A DNA stretch of 13,060 nt from Ignavibacteriales bacterium (GTDB lineage: Bacteria; Bacteroidota; Ignavibacteria; Ignavibacteriales; Ignavibacteriaceae): assembly GCA_027349615.1 (NCBI GenBank), contig DAIEML010000043.1, positions 1 to 13,060 of the forward strand. The letters are read 5' to 3'. Numbering within the stretch: the first letter of the stretch is position 1; the number at the start of each line of letters is the position of its first letter. The translations under genes and the position numbers were made by a program. Of this stretch, positions 1 to 7,189 are shown piece by piece. The notes under the pieces are model-generated. The model had not been told where the DNA came from. It saw only the letters and a program-made list of their open reading frames with translations, and ran no database searches.

Positions 1-2
1 AA

Positions 3-356
3 AACGCAATACTAATTGTTGAATTTGCCAAGGAGCGCGTAAACCAGGGCGTGCCGCTCGTTCAAGCGACGATAGCCGCGGCAAGGCTCCGTTTGCGCCC
101 GATTCTAATGACGTCGCTTGCGTTCATTCTCGGAGTTTCGCCTTTGGCAGTTGCCGCCGGCGCCGGAGCGCAGGCAAGGCAGACCATCGGCTGGACGGTT
201 ATCGGCGGAATGCTTGCCGCAACTCTGCTTGCAATCTTTATCGTCCCGGTACTGTTTGTTACGATTACTAGGATAGCGTACGGCAAAGAGAAATTAGCCG
301 AGCTTGAAGCGAAAGGACTGCAGGATAATAACATTGCGCCGGAGACAGGGGAATAA
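3..356 (+). CDS. RND efflux transporter (HAE1/AcrB family), C-terminal fragment
   Basis: This is the 3' end of an inner-membrane proton-driven multidrug efflux pump; the 5' part lies outside the window. The frame is open from base 3 and begins with residues [12 protein letters not shown], the well-known start of a transmembrane helix late in HAE1-type pumps. It continues through [18 protein letters not shown] and ends with the last helix ([25 protein letters not shown]) and a short charged cytoplasmic tail. A GTG at base 51 could look like a start, but the family homology clearly extends upstream of it. The partner adaptor and outer-membrane genes are not visible and would be expected upstream. 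GC content is about 54% by hand count, far above the rest of the window, so this gene may be a recent acquisition. Family assignment is confident; substrate is unknown. Confidence 0.93.
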   Translation, partial: NAILIVEFAKERVNQGVPLVQATIAAARLRLRPILMTSLAFILGVSPLAVAAGAGAQARQTIGWTVIGGMLAATLLAIFIVPVLFVTITRIAYGKEKLAELEAKGLQDNNIAPETGE

Positions 357-366
357 ATTAAAATTT

Positions 367-402
367 ATTTAAAGATTAATTCAACTTCTTAAATTATTTT
401 TT
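367..402 (+). terminator. weak candidate terminator after the RND gene
   Basis: An AT-rich imperfect stem (367-375 with 387-394, one bulged A) lies just after the RND stop codon and is followed by a T-rich run (397-402). It overlaps the end of the convergent CheW-like gene. The stem has only one G-C pair, so termination strength is doubtful. Confidence 0.3.
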
Positions 403-882
403 AATATAAGTTTCAAGAGGAACGTGCTTAAGAGTTTCTTCTAAAAGTTGATCAAGGTCCAAGAGCAAATAATTTTTTTCTTCATATTGTATTTTTCCAG
501 TAATTAAAGATTTCGTTTGAATAGGGACAAATTTTAATTGATTCAACATAGCTCTGCTCACTGCGATATAATCAACAATTCTGTTAACGAACAAAGCAAT
601 TTTATTTTCATTATGGTTTATAAGAATTAAATATTTTGATCCATAATTTTTAGAATATTTAGACTTTTCATTATAATTAAATTCAATCGCCGGGATAATT
701 TCATCATGGTAGCGAATTGAGTTATTTGTATAATCAAAGAAGAGCTGCGAATGATTTAATTCTTTCGTGCTTATTATTGTTAAAACTTTATTGATATCAA
801 GGCAGAACTCTTTCCTCATAATATTAAAAACAATAAAGCCTTTCGGAATTTCAGTTTGTGCAGTATAATTATCTTCAATCAT
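394..882 (-). CDS. CheW-like domain protein
   Basis: A 162-residue single-domain protein resembling CheW, the cytoplasmic scaffold that couples chemoreceptors to the CheA kinase. What is seen: an N-terminal beta-strand block (GFIVFNIMRKEFCLDINKV), a central segment ending in DEIIPAIEF that corresponds to the family's NxRGxVxPVxDL strand, a second half KYLILINHNENKIALFVNRI-VDYI, and a closing LITGKI-YEEKNYLLLDLDQLL that matches the typical CheW ending. The classical RG of the NLRG motif is not preserved, so it is a divergent member. There is no signal peptide. It stands alone, convergent with the RND gene and divergent from the export operon, with no other chemotaxis gene in view. It may belong to a gliding, twitching or signalling array rather than flagellar chemotaxis; that is inference. 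No clear SD precedes the ATG. Confidence 0.82.
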   Translation of the reverse strand: MIEDNYTAQTEIPKGFIVFNIMRKEFCLDINKVLTIISTKELNHSQLFFDYTNNSIRYHDEIIPAIEFNYNEKSKYSKNYGSKYLILINHNENKIALFVNRIVDYIAVSRAMLNQLKFVPIQTKSLITGKIQYEEKNYLLLDLDQLLEETLKHVPLETYIKK

Positions 883-1137
883 AATTTTTAACTTTAAGTA
901 ATTAATGTTTTAGTCTTTACTTCTGAAACTCAAAAAATATACCGAAAACTGTTCCTTTTTTTTCGATAATTTTAAGAGAAAAATTATTATGCAAATCTGT
1001 AATTGAGTCCAATAATTAAATACTCGTCAATTAATTATACTTTAAAATGCAATTCATGCTTTGTAACAAAGGTTTAATAAATTCTAATTGGAAAAAGATT
1101 TTGAGCGAAATAATTCAAAAAAGGAATGAATTCGATA

Positions 1138-1170
1138 TTTGTATTGATACTATAATACGAATTAAATTTG
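1138..1170 (+). promoter_or_regulatory. candidate promoter boxes for the export operon
   Basis: Two alternatives overlap. A perfect sigma-70 type -10 box TATAAT lies at 1151-1156, but no good -35 is placed 16-18 bases upstream. A Bacteroidetes-type -7 box TAAATTTG (TAnnTTTG consensus) lies at 1163-1170, with TTTG at 1138-1141, a spacing of 21 bases. Either would start transcription immediately before or within the hairpin at 1171-1209 and leave a leader of about 165 bases before the adaptor gene. This is motif matching in AT-rich DNA, so chance matches are likely. Confidence 0.3.
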
Positions 1171-1217
1171 GGTGAGTTAATCCTTACCGGTAAATTTCAA
1201 TATCTCACCGATTTTTT
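1171..1217 (+). promoter_or_regulatory. hairpin with nested palindrome and T-run, possible attenuator or operator
   Basis: GGTGAG (1171-1176) pairs with CTCACC (1204-1209), and a T-rich run follows (1212-1220). The 27-base loop holds the perfect palindrome TTACCGGTAA (1184-1193). No gene ends upstream on this strand, so a simple gene-end terminator is unlikely. It could be a leader attenuator for the export operon, the terminator of a very short RNA, or a protein-binding operator. No known riboswitch class was recognised. Confidence 0.35.
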
Positions 1218-1341
1218 ATTCTTAAAATGCTTATTCAAAATTAGCTTTACAAAGTGTTAATAATCTTTTTAGAAATTTTTTATTTTATTAATTTTAACTG
1301 AACATTACAATTTTATTTACTACAAATATTTTTAATATCGT

Positions 1342-2532
1342 ATGACAACAAAAAATACCGACCTTTCTTCTTTAAAAATTGATCGATCAGAAAAAAAATC
1401 CACGCAGGGATCTAAAAAAAATATATTAATTATATTTTCGGTTTTAATAATTTTAATTGCTGCACTTTTAGGATATACTTTTTTAAGTCATGAATTTAAT
1501 TCAGAAGTTGAAGTGAAGCTCGTCCAGGTTTCGCTTCAAACTCCGGCTCAAACAAATGCAGTTTTTACAGCAAGCGGTTATGTAGTGGCGCAAAGAAAAG
1601 CTGCGGTTGCTTCTAAAGGAACCGGAAGATTAATTTATCTTGGTGTTGTTGAAGGCGATAAAGTAAAAAAAGATCAAATTATTGCAAAACTTGAAGACAG
1701 CGATGTTAAAGCTCAATTAGCGGAAGCAAAAGCAAACCTTGAATTGCAGCAAGCAAATTTATCCGATACAAAAAATACTTTTGAAAGACAAAAAGCTTTA
1801 TTCAAAACAGGCTCTGGCACTCAAGCAGACTTAGACGCTGCCGATGCAAATTACAAACGTGTATTAGCTTCAATTGATGTTGCAAAAGCACAAGTTCAAT
1901 CGGCAGAAGTTGCATTAGAAAACACAATTATTCGTGCACCGTTTGACGGAACAGTCCTTACCAAAAATGCTGATGTCGGAGAAATCGTTGCGCCGCTTGC
2001 TGCTGGTGTAAATTCAAAAGCCGCAGTTGTCACAATTGCTGATATGAGCTCACTTCAAGTTGAAGCCGATGTTTCAGAATCTAACCTTGAAAAAATTTCA
2101 TCGAACCAGGATTGTGAAATTATTCTTGATGCATATCCTGGGCACAGCTATCCTGGCTATGTCGCCAAAATAGTTCCAACAGCTGATAGAACAAAAGCAA
2201 CAGTTATGGTAAAAGTCGGATTTAAAAATTATGATAACCGCGTTCTCCCGGAAATGAGTGCAAAAGTAATTTTCTTATCGAAAGAGATAAAAGAATCATC
2301 CCGCAATCAGCAGCCGGTTCTTGTTATTCCAAACTCTGCTATTGCTCAAAGAAATGGGCAGCAAATTGTGTTTAAAGTTAATAATAACAAAGCAGTGGAA
2401 GTTAGAATAACCCCAGGTCAAAATTTCGATTCTTATGTTGAAATAAAATCAGGTTTGCAAAACGGCGATATGATAATCGATAATGTAAATGATAAAATAC
2501 AAAACGGATTAAAAGTAAAAGTCAGTGAATAA
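1342..2532 (+). CDS. Membrane-fusion/periplasmic adaptor subunit (HlyD/MacA-like)
   Basis: A 396-residue adaptor that should bridge the inner-membrane ABC permeases to an outer-membrane channel. In order: a lysine-rich cytoplasmic N-terminus; one transmembrane anchor at about 28-48; a first half of a lipoyl domain around 77-120 (VVEGDKVKKDQIIAKLED); an alpha-helical hairpin at about 120-193, rich in Ala, Gln and Leu; the returning lipoyl half with the hallmark IIRAPFDGTVLTKNADVGEIV (196-216); then beta-barrel and membrane-proximal domains (about 235-395), with VLVIPNSAI at 326-334. The length is normal for the family. It is the first gene of a four-gene operon with an ABC ATPase and two FtsX-type permeases, which points to a MacA-like role rather than an RND pump. 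No SD is seen before the ATG, in contrast to the next gene. The substrate cannot be told; no outer-membrane factor is in the window. Confidence 0.92.
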   Translation: MTTKNTDLSSLKIDRSEKKSTQGSKKNILIIFSVLIILIAALLGYTFLSHEFNSEVEVKLVQVSLQTPAQTNAVFTASGYVVAQRKAAVASKGTGRLIYLGVVEGDKVKKDQIIAKLEDSDVKAQLAEAKANLELQQANLSDTKNTFERQKALFKTGSGTQADLDAADANYKRVLASIDVAKAQVQSAEVALENTIIRAPFDGTVLTKNADVGEIVAPLAAGVNSKAAVVTIADMSSLQVEADVSESNLEKISSNQDCEIILDAYPGHSYPGYVAKIVPTADRTKATVMVKVGFKNYDNRVLPEMSAKVIFLSKEIKESSRNQQPVLVIPNSAIAQRNGQQIVFKVNNNKAVEVRITPGQNFDSYVEIKSGLQNGDMIIDNVNDKIQNGLKVKVSE

Positions 2533-2577
2533 TAAAATATAAATTCAATAAATTTTAATGAAATTATTGGAGACAAT

Positions 2578-3261
2578 ATGTCGGATATAATTCAGGTTCA
2601 AAACGTTTTCAAATCCTATTGGCGTGATAGTTTGGAAATTCCTGTTCTAAATAATATTACTTTAAATATTAAACAAGGAGAATTCCTCGCATTGATGGGG
2701 CCATCCGGTTCCGGTAAAACTACATTGCTGAATTTAATTTCCGGAATTGACAAGCCATCAAACGGAGTAATCAATGTAAATGGGACTGATATTGCCAAGC
2801 TGAACGAGTCTGCTCTTGCGAAATGGCGGTCAAATAACATTGGTTTTGTTTTTCAATTCTATAATTTAATTCCGGTTTTAACTGCTTACGAAAATGTAGA
2901 ATTGCCGCTTCTTCTAACAAAACTTACAAAAGTCGAAAGGAAACAACATGTTGAAACCGCTTTGAACATAGTCGGCTTAAACGATCGAATGGATCATTAT
3001 CCAAAGCAACTTTCCGGCGGACAAGAGCAGCGTGTTGCCATTGCACGTGCAATCGTTACTGATCCAATTATTTTAGTAGCCGATGAACCGACAGGTGATC
3101 TTGATAAAAACTCCGCTGAAGAAATCCTAACTCTTATGGAACGATTGAATAAAGAATTTAATAAAACAATTGTAATGGTTACACACGATCCTCATGCGGC
3201 ATCTAAGGCACATAGTATTCGTCATCTTGAAAAGGGAGATTTAATTCTGGAGAACGTATGA
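2578..3261 (+). CDS. ABC transporter ATP-binding protein (MacB/LolD family)
   Basis: A 227-residue stand-alone nucleotide-binding subunit that powers the FtsX-type permeases encoded next to it. All ATPase motifs are intact: Walker [10 protein letters not shown] (41-49), Q-loop Gln93 in [17 protein letters not shown], signature LSGGQ (145-149), Walker B ILVADE (165-170) with the D-loop after it, and the switch His203 in VTHD. The signature continues as EQRVAIARA where most relatives have QQRVAIARA, a minor change. A good SD (GGAG, 2569-2572) lies 5 bases before the ATG. The stop codon overlaps the next start in an ATGA arrangement, showing translational coupling. The size and the Q-loop sequence are typical of the LolD/MacB-type exporter group rather than of importers. 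The cargo (lipoprotein, peptide, drug) is unknown. Confidence 0.95.
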   Translation: MSDIIQVQNVFKSYWRDSLEIPVLNNITLNIKQGEFLALMGPSGSGKTTLLNLISGIDKPSNGVINVNGTDIAKLNESALAKWRSNNIGFVFQFYNLIPVLTAYENVELPLLLTKLTKVERKQHVETALNIVGLNDRMDHYPKQLSGGQEQRVAIARAIVTDPIILVADEPTGDLDKNSAEEILTLMERLNKEFNKTIVMVTHDPHAASKAHSIRHLEKGDLILENV

Positions 3262-4418
3262 AAATTTTAAAATTGATTTTCAAAAATACATTACGACATA
3301 AGCTGAGAACTTCATTAACGATTATTGGAATTTCTATTGCAGTAATTGCGTTTGGACTATTGAGAACTGTCGTAAGTGCATGGTATCAAGGTGTTAATGC
3401 AGCTTCAGCAGATCGCTTAATTGTTCGTCAGGCAGTTTCATTCATCTTTCCGCTGCCCTATTCTTATCTTGAAAAGATAAAGCAAGTTCCTGGAGTTAAA
3501 GAAGTTACTTTTGCAAATTGGTTCGGTGGAATCTATAAAGACCGCAGCAACTTTTTTGCACGCCTTGGTGTTGATGCAAATACTTACTTCGATGTTTACA
3601 ACGAGTTTGTTGTTTCGCCAAGTGAAATGGATACTTTTAAAAAAGAAAGGAATTCCTGTATTTTGGGAGCCGATATTGCTAAAAAATTTAATATTAAAGT
3701 TGGCGATATAATGACTCTTGAAGGAGACATTTATCCTGGTAATTGGGAATTTGTGGTTGCAGGAATTTACAAACCGAAATTTAAAACTACTGACGCGACT
3801 CAAATGTTATTTCATTGGACTTACATTGATGAGCGAATGAAACAAGAAATGCCCGGTCGTGAAGGTGATGTCGGCTGGTATGTTGTTCGGATTAATGATC
3901 CTTCAAAATCTGCAATCATCTCACAACAAATTGATGGTTTATTTGCAAATTCTCCTGCTGAAACAAAGACGGAAACAGAAAGTGCATTTCAACAGGGATT
4001 TATTCAAGCATCAAGCGCGATAATTACTTCAATGAATTTTATGTCATTTGTAATTATCGGAATTATTATGCTTGTTCTTGGAAATACGATGATAATGTCT
4101 GCTCGCGAAAGAACCCGAGAATACGCTGTTCTTAAAACTCTTGGATTCAGCGGAAAACATTTAGCCGGAATAATAATGGGTGAATCACTTTTAATTTCAT
4201 TTTTAGGTGGATGCTTAGGAATATTAATGACTTATCCAATTGTTGATGGATTTAGCCGGTTTATACCCAAAGGCATGTTCCCGGTTTTCGAAGTTGAAAC
4301 AGTTGTTGTTCTGCTCGCAGTTGGTGCGGCAATATTTATTGGAGTTGCAGCGGCAATCTTTCCAATTCAGCGAGCACTTAGAACTAAAATTGTCGATGGT
4401 TTTCGCTTCGTTGGATGA
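3258..4418 (+). CDS. FtsX-family ABC transporter permease (first)
   Basis: A 386-residue inner-membrane permease of the MacB/LolC-E type. It has one N-terminal transmembrane helix (about 19-37), a large periplasmic MacB-PCD-like domain (about 45-250), and three C-terminal helices (about 258-280, 304-327, 347-370). The cytoplasmic linker SARERTREYAVLKTLGFS (281-298), which couples to the ATPase, is the family hallmark. The start overlaps the ATPase stop by 4 bases (ATGA), and GGAG at 3249-3252 is its SD. The protein lacks a fused ATPase, so it is organised like LolC/E rather than full-length MacB. It probably pairs with the second permease gene to form a heterodimer; that is inference from the operon. 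Confidence 0.93.
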   Translation: MKILKLIFKNTLRHKLRTSLTIIGISIAVIAFGLLRTVVSAWYQGVNAASADRLIVRQAVSFIFPLPYSYLEKIKQVPGVKEVTFANWFGGIYKDRSNFFARLGVDANTYFDVYNEFVVSPSEMDTFKKERNSCILGADIAKKFNIKVGDIMTLEGDIYPGNWEFVVAGIYKPKFKTTDATQMLFHWTYIDERMKQEMPGREGDVGWYVVRINDPSKSAIISQQIDGLFANSPAETKTETESAFQQGFIQASSAIITSMNFMSFVIIGIIMLVLGNTMIMSARERTREYAVLKTLGFSGKHLAGIIMGESLLISFLGGCLGILMTYPIVDGFSRFIPKGMFPVFEVETVVVLLAVGAAIFIGVAAAIFPIQRALRTKIVDGFRFVG

Positions 4419-4490
4419 GAATTTAATTTTTAAAAGCTCATCATTATAAAAAATTTAAATTGGTAATTTAATTTCTATGAAGGTTTGATA

Positions 4491-5660
4491 ATGAAAATTC
4501 CATTGAAATATACTTTAAGAAATTTTAAAACTAGAAAACTTACAACCGGAATAACAATTGCCGGCATAACATTAGTCGTTTTTGTTTTTGCTGCAGTTTT
4601 AATGATGGCATATGGAATTGAAAAAACAATGCGGTCAACCGGCTCGCCTGATAATGTTATGATTTTCAGAAAAGCAGCAACTGCGGAAATTTCAAGTATA
4701 ATTGATCCAGATATTCAAGGCATAATTAGAACATTACCTTATATTGCAAAAACCTCCAATGGCACTCCAATAATTTCTTATGAACCTGTGGTTGTAATCA
4801 ATTTAAATAAAATTGGAGGCGGTTTAAGTAATATAACTGTTAGAGGTGTCTCACCGACAATTAATGATTTACGTCCGCAAGTAAAAATTGTACAAGGAAG
4901 AATGTTTAAATGGGGAATGCGTGAATTAATTGTAGGCGAAGCAATTGCTAAAACTTTTTACGGTGCGCAGGTTGGCAGTTATGTAAAATTTGCAGGCGAT
5001 AACTGGAAAATTGTTGGAATATTTTCTTCTGACGGAAGCGGTTTTGATTCGGAAATGTGGGGCGATTCATTTCAATTGTTAAGCGCTTTTAATAGAGGCA
5101 CAACTGTTTCAACAGTTACTTTTAAATTAGACAATCCGAATAATTTTGAAAGCTTCAAAAAAGTATTTGAATCCGACAGACGGCTTCAGCAATTTGAGCC
5201 GCAGATTGAACAAAAATATTTTGAATCACAATCCGAACTAATGGCAACTTTTACAAGAGTGTTTGGAATTTTTCTAACAATTATTTTCAGCTTTGGTGCA
5301 ACTATCGGAGCGATGATAACAATGTATTCTGCAGTTGCAAATCGTACAGTTGAAATCGGGACTTTGCGTTCACTTGGATTCAGCCGGAGAAATATTCTAT
5401 CTGCTTTTTTAATTGAATCTTTATTTATAGCTTTAATTGGATGTGCCGCCGGATTATTTCTTGCTTCGTTTTTACAGTTATTTTCTATTTCAACTTTAAA
5501 TTATGGTTCCTTTGCAGAACTAACTTTTTCGTTTGCACTTTCACCGTCAATTATAATTATTTCAATAATCTTTGCAATCATAATGGGTTTTGTTGGCGGC
5601 TTTTTGCCATCTCTAAGAGCAGCGAGAATGAATATTGTAAATGCATTAAGAGCAGGATAA
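4491..5660 (+). CDS. FtsX-family ABC transporter permease (second)
   Basis: A 389-residue paralogue of the preceding permease, with the same layout: an N-terminal helix (about 18-41), a periplasmic domain (about 45-250), and three C-terminal helices (roughly 255-278, 305-332, 348-376). The coupling segment ANRTVEIGTLRSLGFSRRNIL lies between the second and third helices, and the protein ends SLRAARMNIVNALRAG, a typical FtsX-family C-terminus. A TTG at 4485 would add two residues, but the ATG at 4491 is preferred because AAGG (4480-4483) sits 7 bases before it. The gap to the first permease is 72 bases with no evident terminator, so one transcript is likely. After the stop there is only a poor AT hairpin with a T-run (5677-5699), so readthrough into the symporter gene is possible. 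Confidence 0.93.
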   Translation: MKIPLKYTLRNFKTRKLTTGITIAGITLVVFVFAAVLMMAYGIEKTMRSTGSPDNVMIFRKAATAEISSIIDPDIQGIIRTLPYIAKTSNGTPIISYEPVVVINLNKIGGGLSNITVRGVSPTINDLRPQVKIVQGRMFKWGMRELIVGEAIAKTFYGAQVGSYVKFAGDNWKIVGIFSSDGSGFDSEMWGDSFQLLSAFNRGTTVSTVTFKLDNPNNFESFKKVFESDRRLQQFEPQIEQKYFESQSELMATFTRVFGIFLTIIFSFGATIGAMITMYSAVANRTVEIGTLRSLGFSRRNILSAFLIESLFIALIGCAAGLFLASFLQLFSISTLNYGSFAELTFSFALSPSIIIISIIFAIIMGFVGGFLPSLRAARMNIVNALRAG

Positions 5661-5722
5661 TAATTTTTAGTCAAAATAATTTCCCAATTAAATTTTTTTA
5701 GTTGATGAAAGAAATTTATATT

Positions 5723-5784
5723 TAATGCATAGCTCTCCTTTAAATATTTATTTAACTAAAATTTACCAGGAGTTAAATGCATTA
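5723..5784 (+). promoter_or_regulatory. inverted repeat that can sequester the symporter SD and start codon
   Basis: TAATGCAT (5723-5730) pairs perfectly with ATGCATTA (5777-5784), which contains the start codon. After a 4x4 internal loop, CTCCT (5735-5739) pairs with the SD AGGAG (5768-5772). Inside, TTAAAT (5740-5745) and ATTTAA (5750-5755) can form a further stem with a 4-base loop. Folded this way, both the SD and the ATG are hidden, which suggests translational control. No known riboswitch consensus (including glycine) was recognised. The pairing is directly visible; the function is inference. Confidence 0.4.
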
Positions 5785-7123
5785 TTTAGAAAATTTACTG
5801 CAGCAAACAAATGATTTTGTCTGGGGAATTCCCCTTCTTGTTCTTCTTTTCGGTACGCACATTTTCTTAACATTCAGATTAAAATTTATTCAACGCTATA
5901 TTGGAAAAGCTATAAAAATTTCATTTTCGAGAAGCAAAGAAGGTGAGGGAGATATTAGCCAATTCGGCGCTTTAACTACTGCTTTAGCGGCAACCATTGG
6001 AACCGGAAACATTGTTGGAGTTGCAACGGCAGTTGCAGCTGGCGGTCCCGGCGCTGTTTTATGGATGTGGCTTACTGGCGTTTTCGGAATTGCGACAAAA
6101 TATTCTGAAGCTGTACTTTCAGTAAAATATAGAATTACAACCAAGAATGGTTTAATGGCTGGCGGACCAATGTATGTTCTTGAACGAGGATTAAAAAAGA
6201 AATGGCTCGCTGTAATATTTGCTGTCTTAACGGCAATCACTGCTTTTGGAATTGGAAATATGGTTCAGGCAAATTCAATTTCATCTTTAGTTAACGAAAC
6301 ATTTAAAATATCGCCTTGGATAACCGGCATTATAATGACTTTATTGACAGGCATTGTAATTATCGGTGGAATAAAATCCATTGCAAATGTTTGTGAGAAA
6401 TTAGTTCCATTTATGGCAGTGTTTTATATACTTGGATGTATTTTACTTTTAATAATGAATTTCAATTCTCTTCCAGCAACAATTCAATTAATATTTACTA
6501 GTGCATTCAGCGGACATGCAGTAGTCGGTGGATTTATCGGTGCTGGAATGCGCGAAGCCATAAGATATGGAATTGCAAGAGGATTATTTTCAAATGAATC
6601 AGGTTTAGGCAGTGCTCCAATTGTAGCCGCAGCTGCACAAACAAAAAATCCAATCCGCCAGGCATTAGTTTCTTCTACCGGAACTTTTTGGGACACTGTT
6701 GTTGTTTGCGCTTTAACAGGATTGGTTGTTGTTAATTCCGGCGAATGGATGAAAGGTTTGAATGGTGCATCATTAACAAAAGCAGCTTTTACGGATTTGC
6801 CGGTTGTTGGTCCAATTGTTTTAACTATTGGGCTTTTAACTTTTGTGTTCTCTACTATTTTAGGTTGGTCTTATTATGGTGAAAAAGCAGCCGAATATTT
6901 ATTAGGTGAAAAAGTTATTAAACCTTATCGCTGGCTTTGGGTTGTCTTTGTAATGATTGGTTCTGTTTTATCATTAAATGTTGTTTGGTCATTTGCTGAT
7001 ATTACTAATGGATTGATGGCTGTACCAAATTTAATATCTTTGATATTACTAAACGGAGTTATCGCTGCCGAAACTAAAAAATACCTATGGAGCGGTAACC
7101 TAGATAAATCAGTCTCAGATTAA
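5777..7123 (+). CDS. AGCS-family sodium:alanine/glycine symporter
   Basis: A 448-residue inner-membrane carrier that imports small amino acids (alanine, glycine) with sodium. The family hallmarks are present: ALAATIGTGNIVGVATA (69-85), the signature GGPGAVLWMW (89-98) followed by LTGVFGIATKYSE, and GMREAIRYGIARGLFSNESG (257-276), which contributes to substrate and ion binding in AGCS carriers. About ten or eleven hydrophobic helices are visible and the length is normal. An AGGAG SD (5768-5772) lies only 4 bases before the ATG and takes part in an inverted repeat. A bidirectional terminator hairpin follows the stop. It is in the same direction as the export operon, 116 bases downstream, but has no obvious functional link to it. 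Exact substrate preference is not predictable. Confidence 0.95.
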   Translation: MHYLENLLQQTNDFVWGIPLLVLLFGTHIFLTFRLKFIQRYIGKAIKISFSRSKEGEGDISQFGALTTALAATIGTGNIVGVATAVAAGGPGAVLWMWLTGVFGIATKYSEAVLSVKYRITTKNGLMAGGPMYVLERGLKKKWLAVIFAVLTAITAFGIGNMVQANSISSLVNETFKISPWITGIIMTLLTGIVIIGGIKSIANVCEKLVPFMAVFYILGCILLLIMNFNSLPATIQLIFTSAFSGHAVVGGFIGAGMREAIRYGIARGLFSNESGLGSAPIVAAAAQTKNPIRQALVSSTGTFWDTVVVCALTGLVVVNSGEWMKGLNGASLTKAAFTDLPVVGPIVLTIGLLTFVFSTILGWSYYGEKAAEYLLGEKVIKPYRWLWVVFVMIGSVLSLNVVWSFADITNGLMAVPNLISLILLNGVIAAETKKYLWSGNLDKSVSD

Positions 7124-7138
7124 AATTATTTAAAATAA

Positions 7139-7169
7139 AAATCGCTTACAATTTATTTGTGAGCGATTT
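7139..7169. terminator. bidirectional hairpin terminator between the symporter and gnd
   Basis: A 13-bp stem (7139-7151 with 7157-7169, one T-G wobble) with a 5-base loop lies between the convergent symporter and gnd genes. Read on the minus strand it is followed by a clear T-rich run (the complement of 7130-7138), so it should terminate gnd efficiently. Read on the plus strand the tail after the stem is weaker (TTT then GATTATT). Confidence 0.85.
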
Positions 7170-7189
7170 GATTATTAAAGACAACAACT

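Larger units (their letters stand above)
883..1341. other. 459-bp intergenic region between divergent genes
   Basis: No convincing gene is seen on either strand. It must hold the start signals for the CheW-like gene (minus) and the export operon (plus). Visible elements are a small inverted repeat CTTTG-TAA-CAAAG (1059-1071), promoter-like boxes around 1151-1170, and a hairpin with T-run at 1171-1217, the last two listed separately. The remainder is very AT-rich. The stretch 1230-1341 would be a long leader of the adaptor gene, without a clear SD before its ATG. Confidence 0.6.

Noticed and set aside
51..356. Independent 101-residue gene starting at GTG 51
   Set aside because: RND homology continues upstream of the GTG to the window edge, so it is an internal codon of a larger gene.
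5677..5699. Terminator after the second FtsX permease
   Set aside because: The TAATT/AATTA stem is only 5 bp, all A-T, with a 4-base loop; the T-run alone is common in this AT-rich DNA.
5661..5776. Glycine riboswitch upstream of the AGCS symporter
   Set aside because: The leader is only 116 bases, very AT-rich, and lacks the conserved glycine-aptamer core; only the SD-covering inverted repeat is supported.
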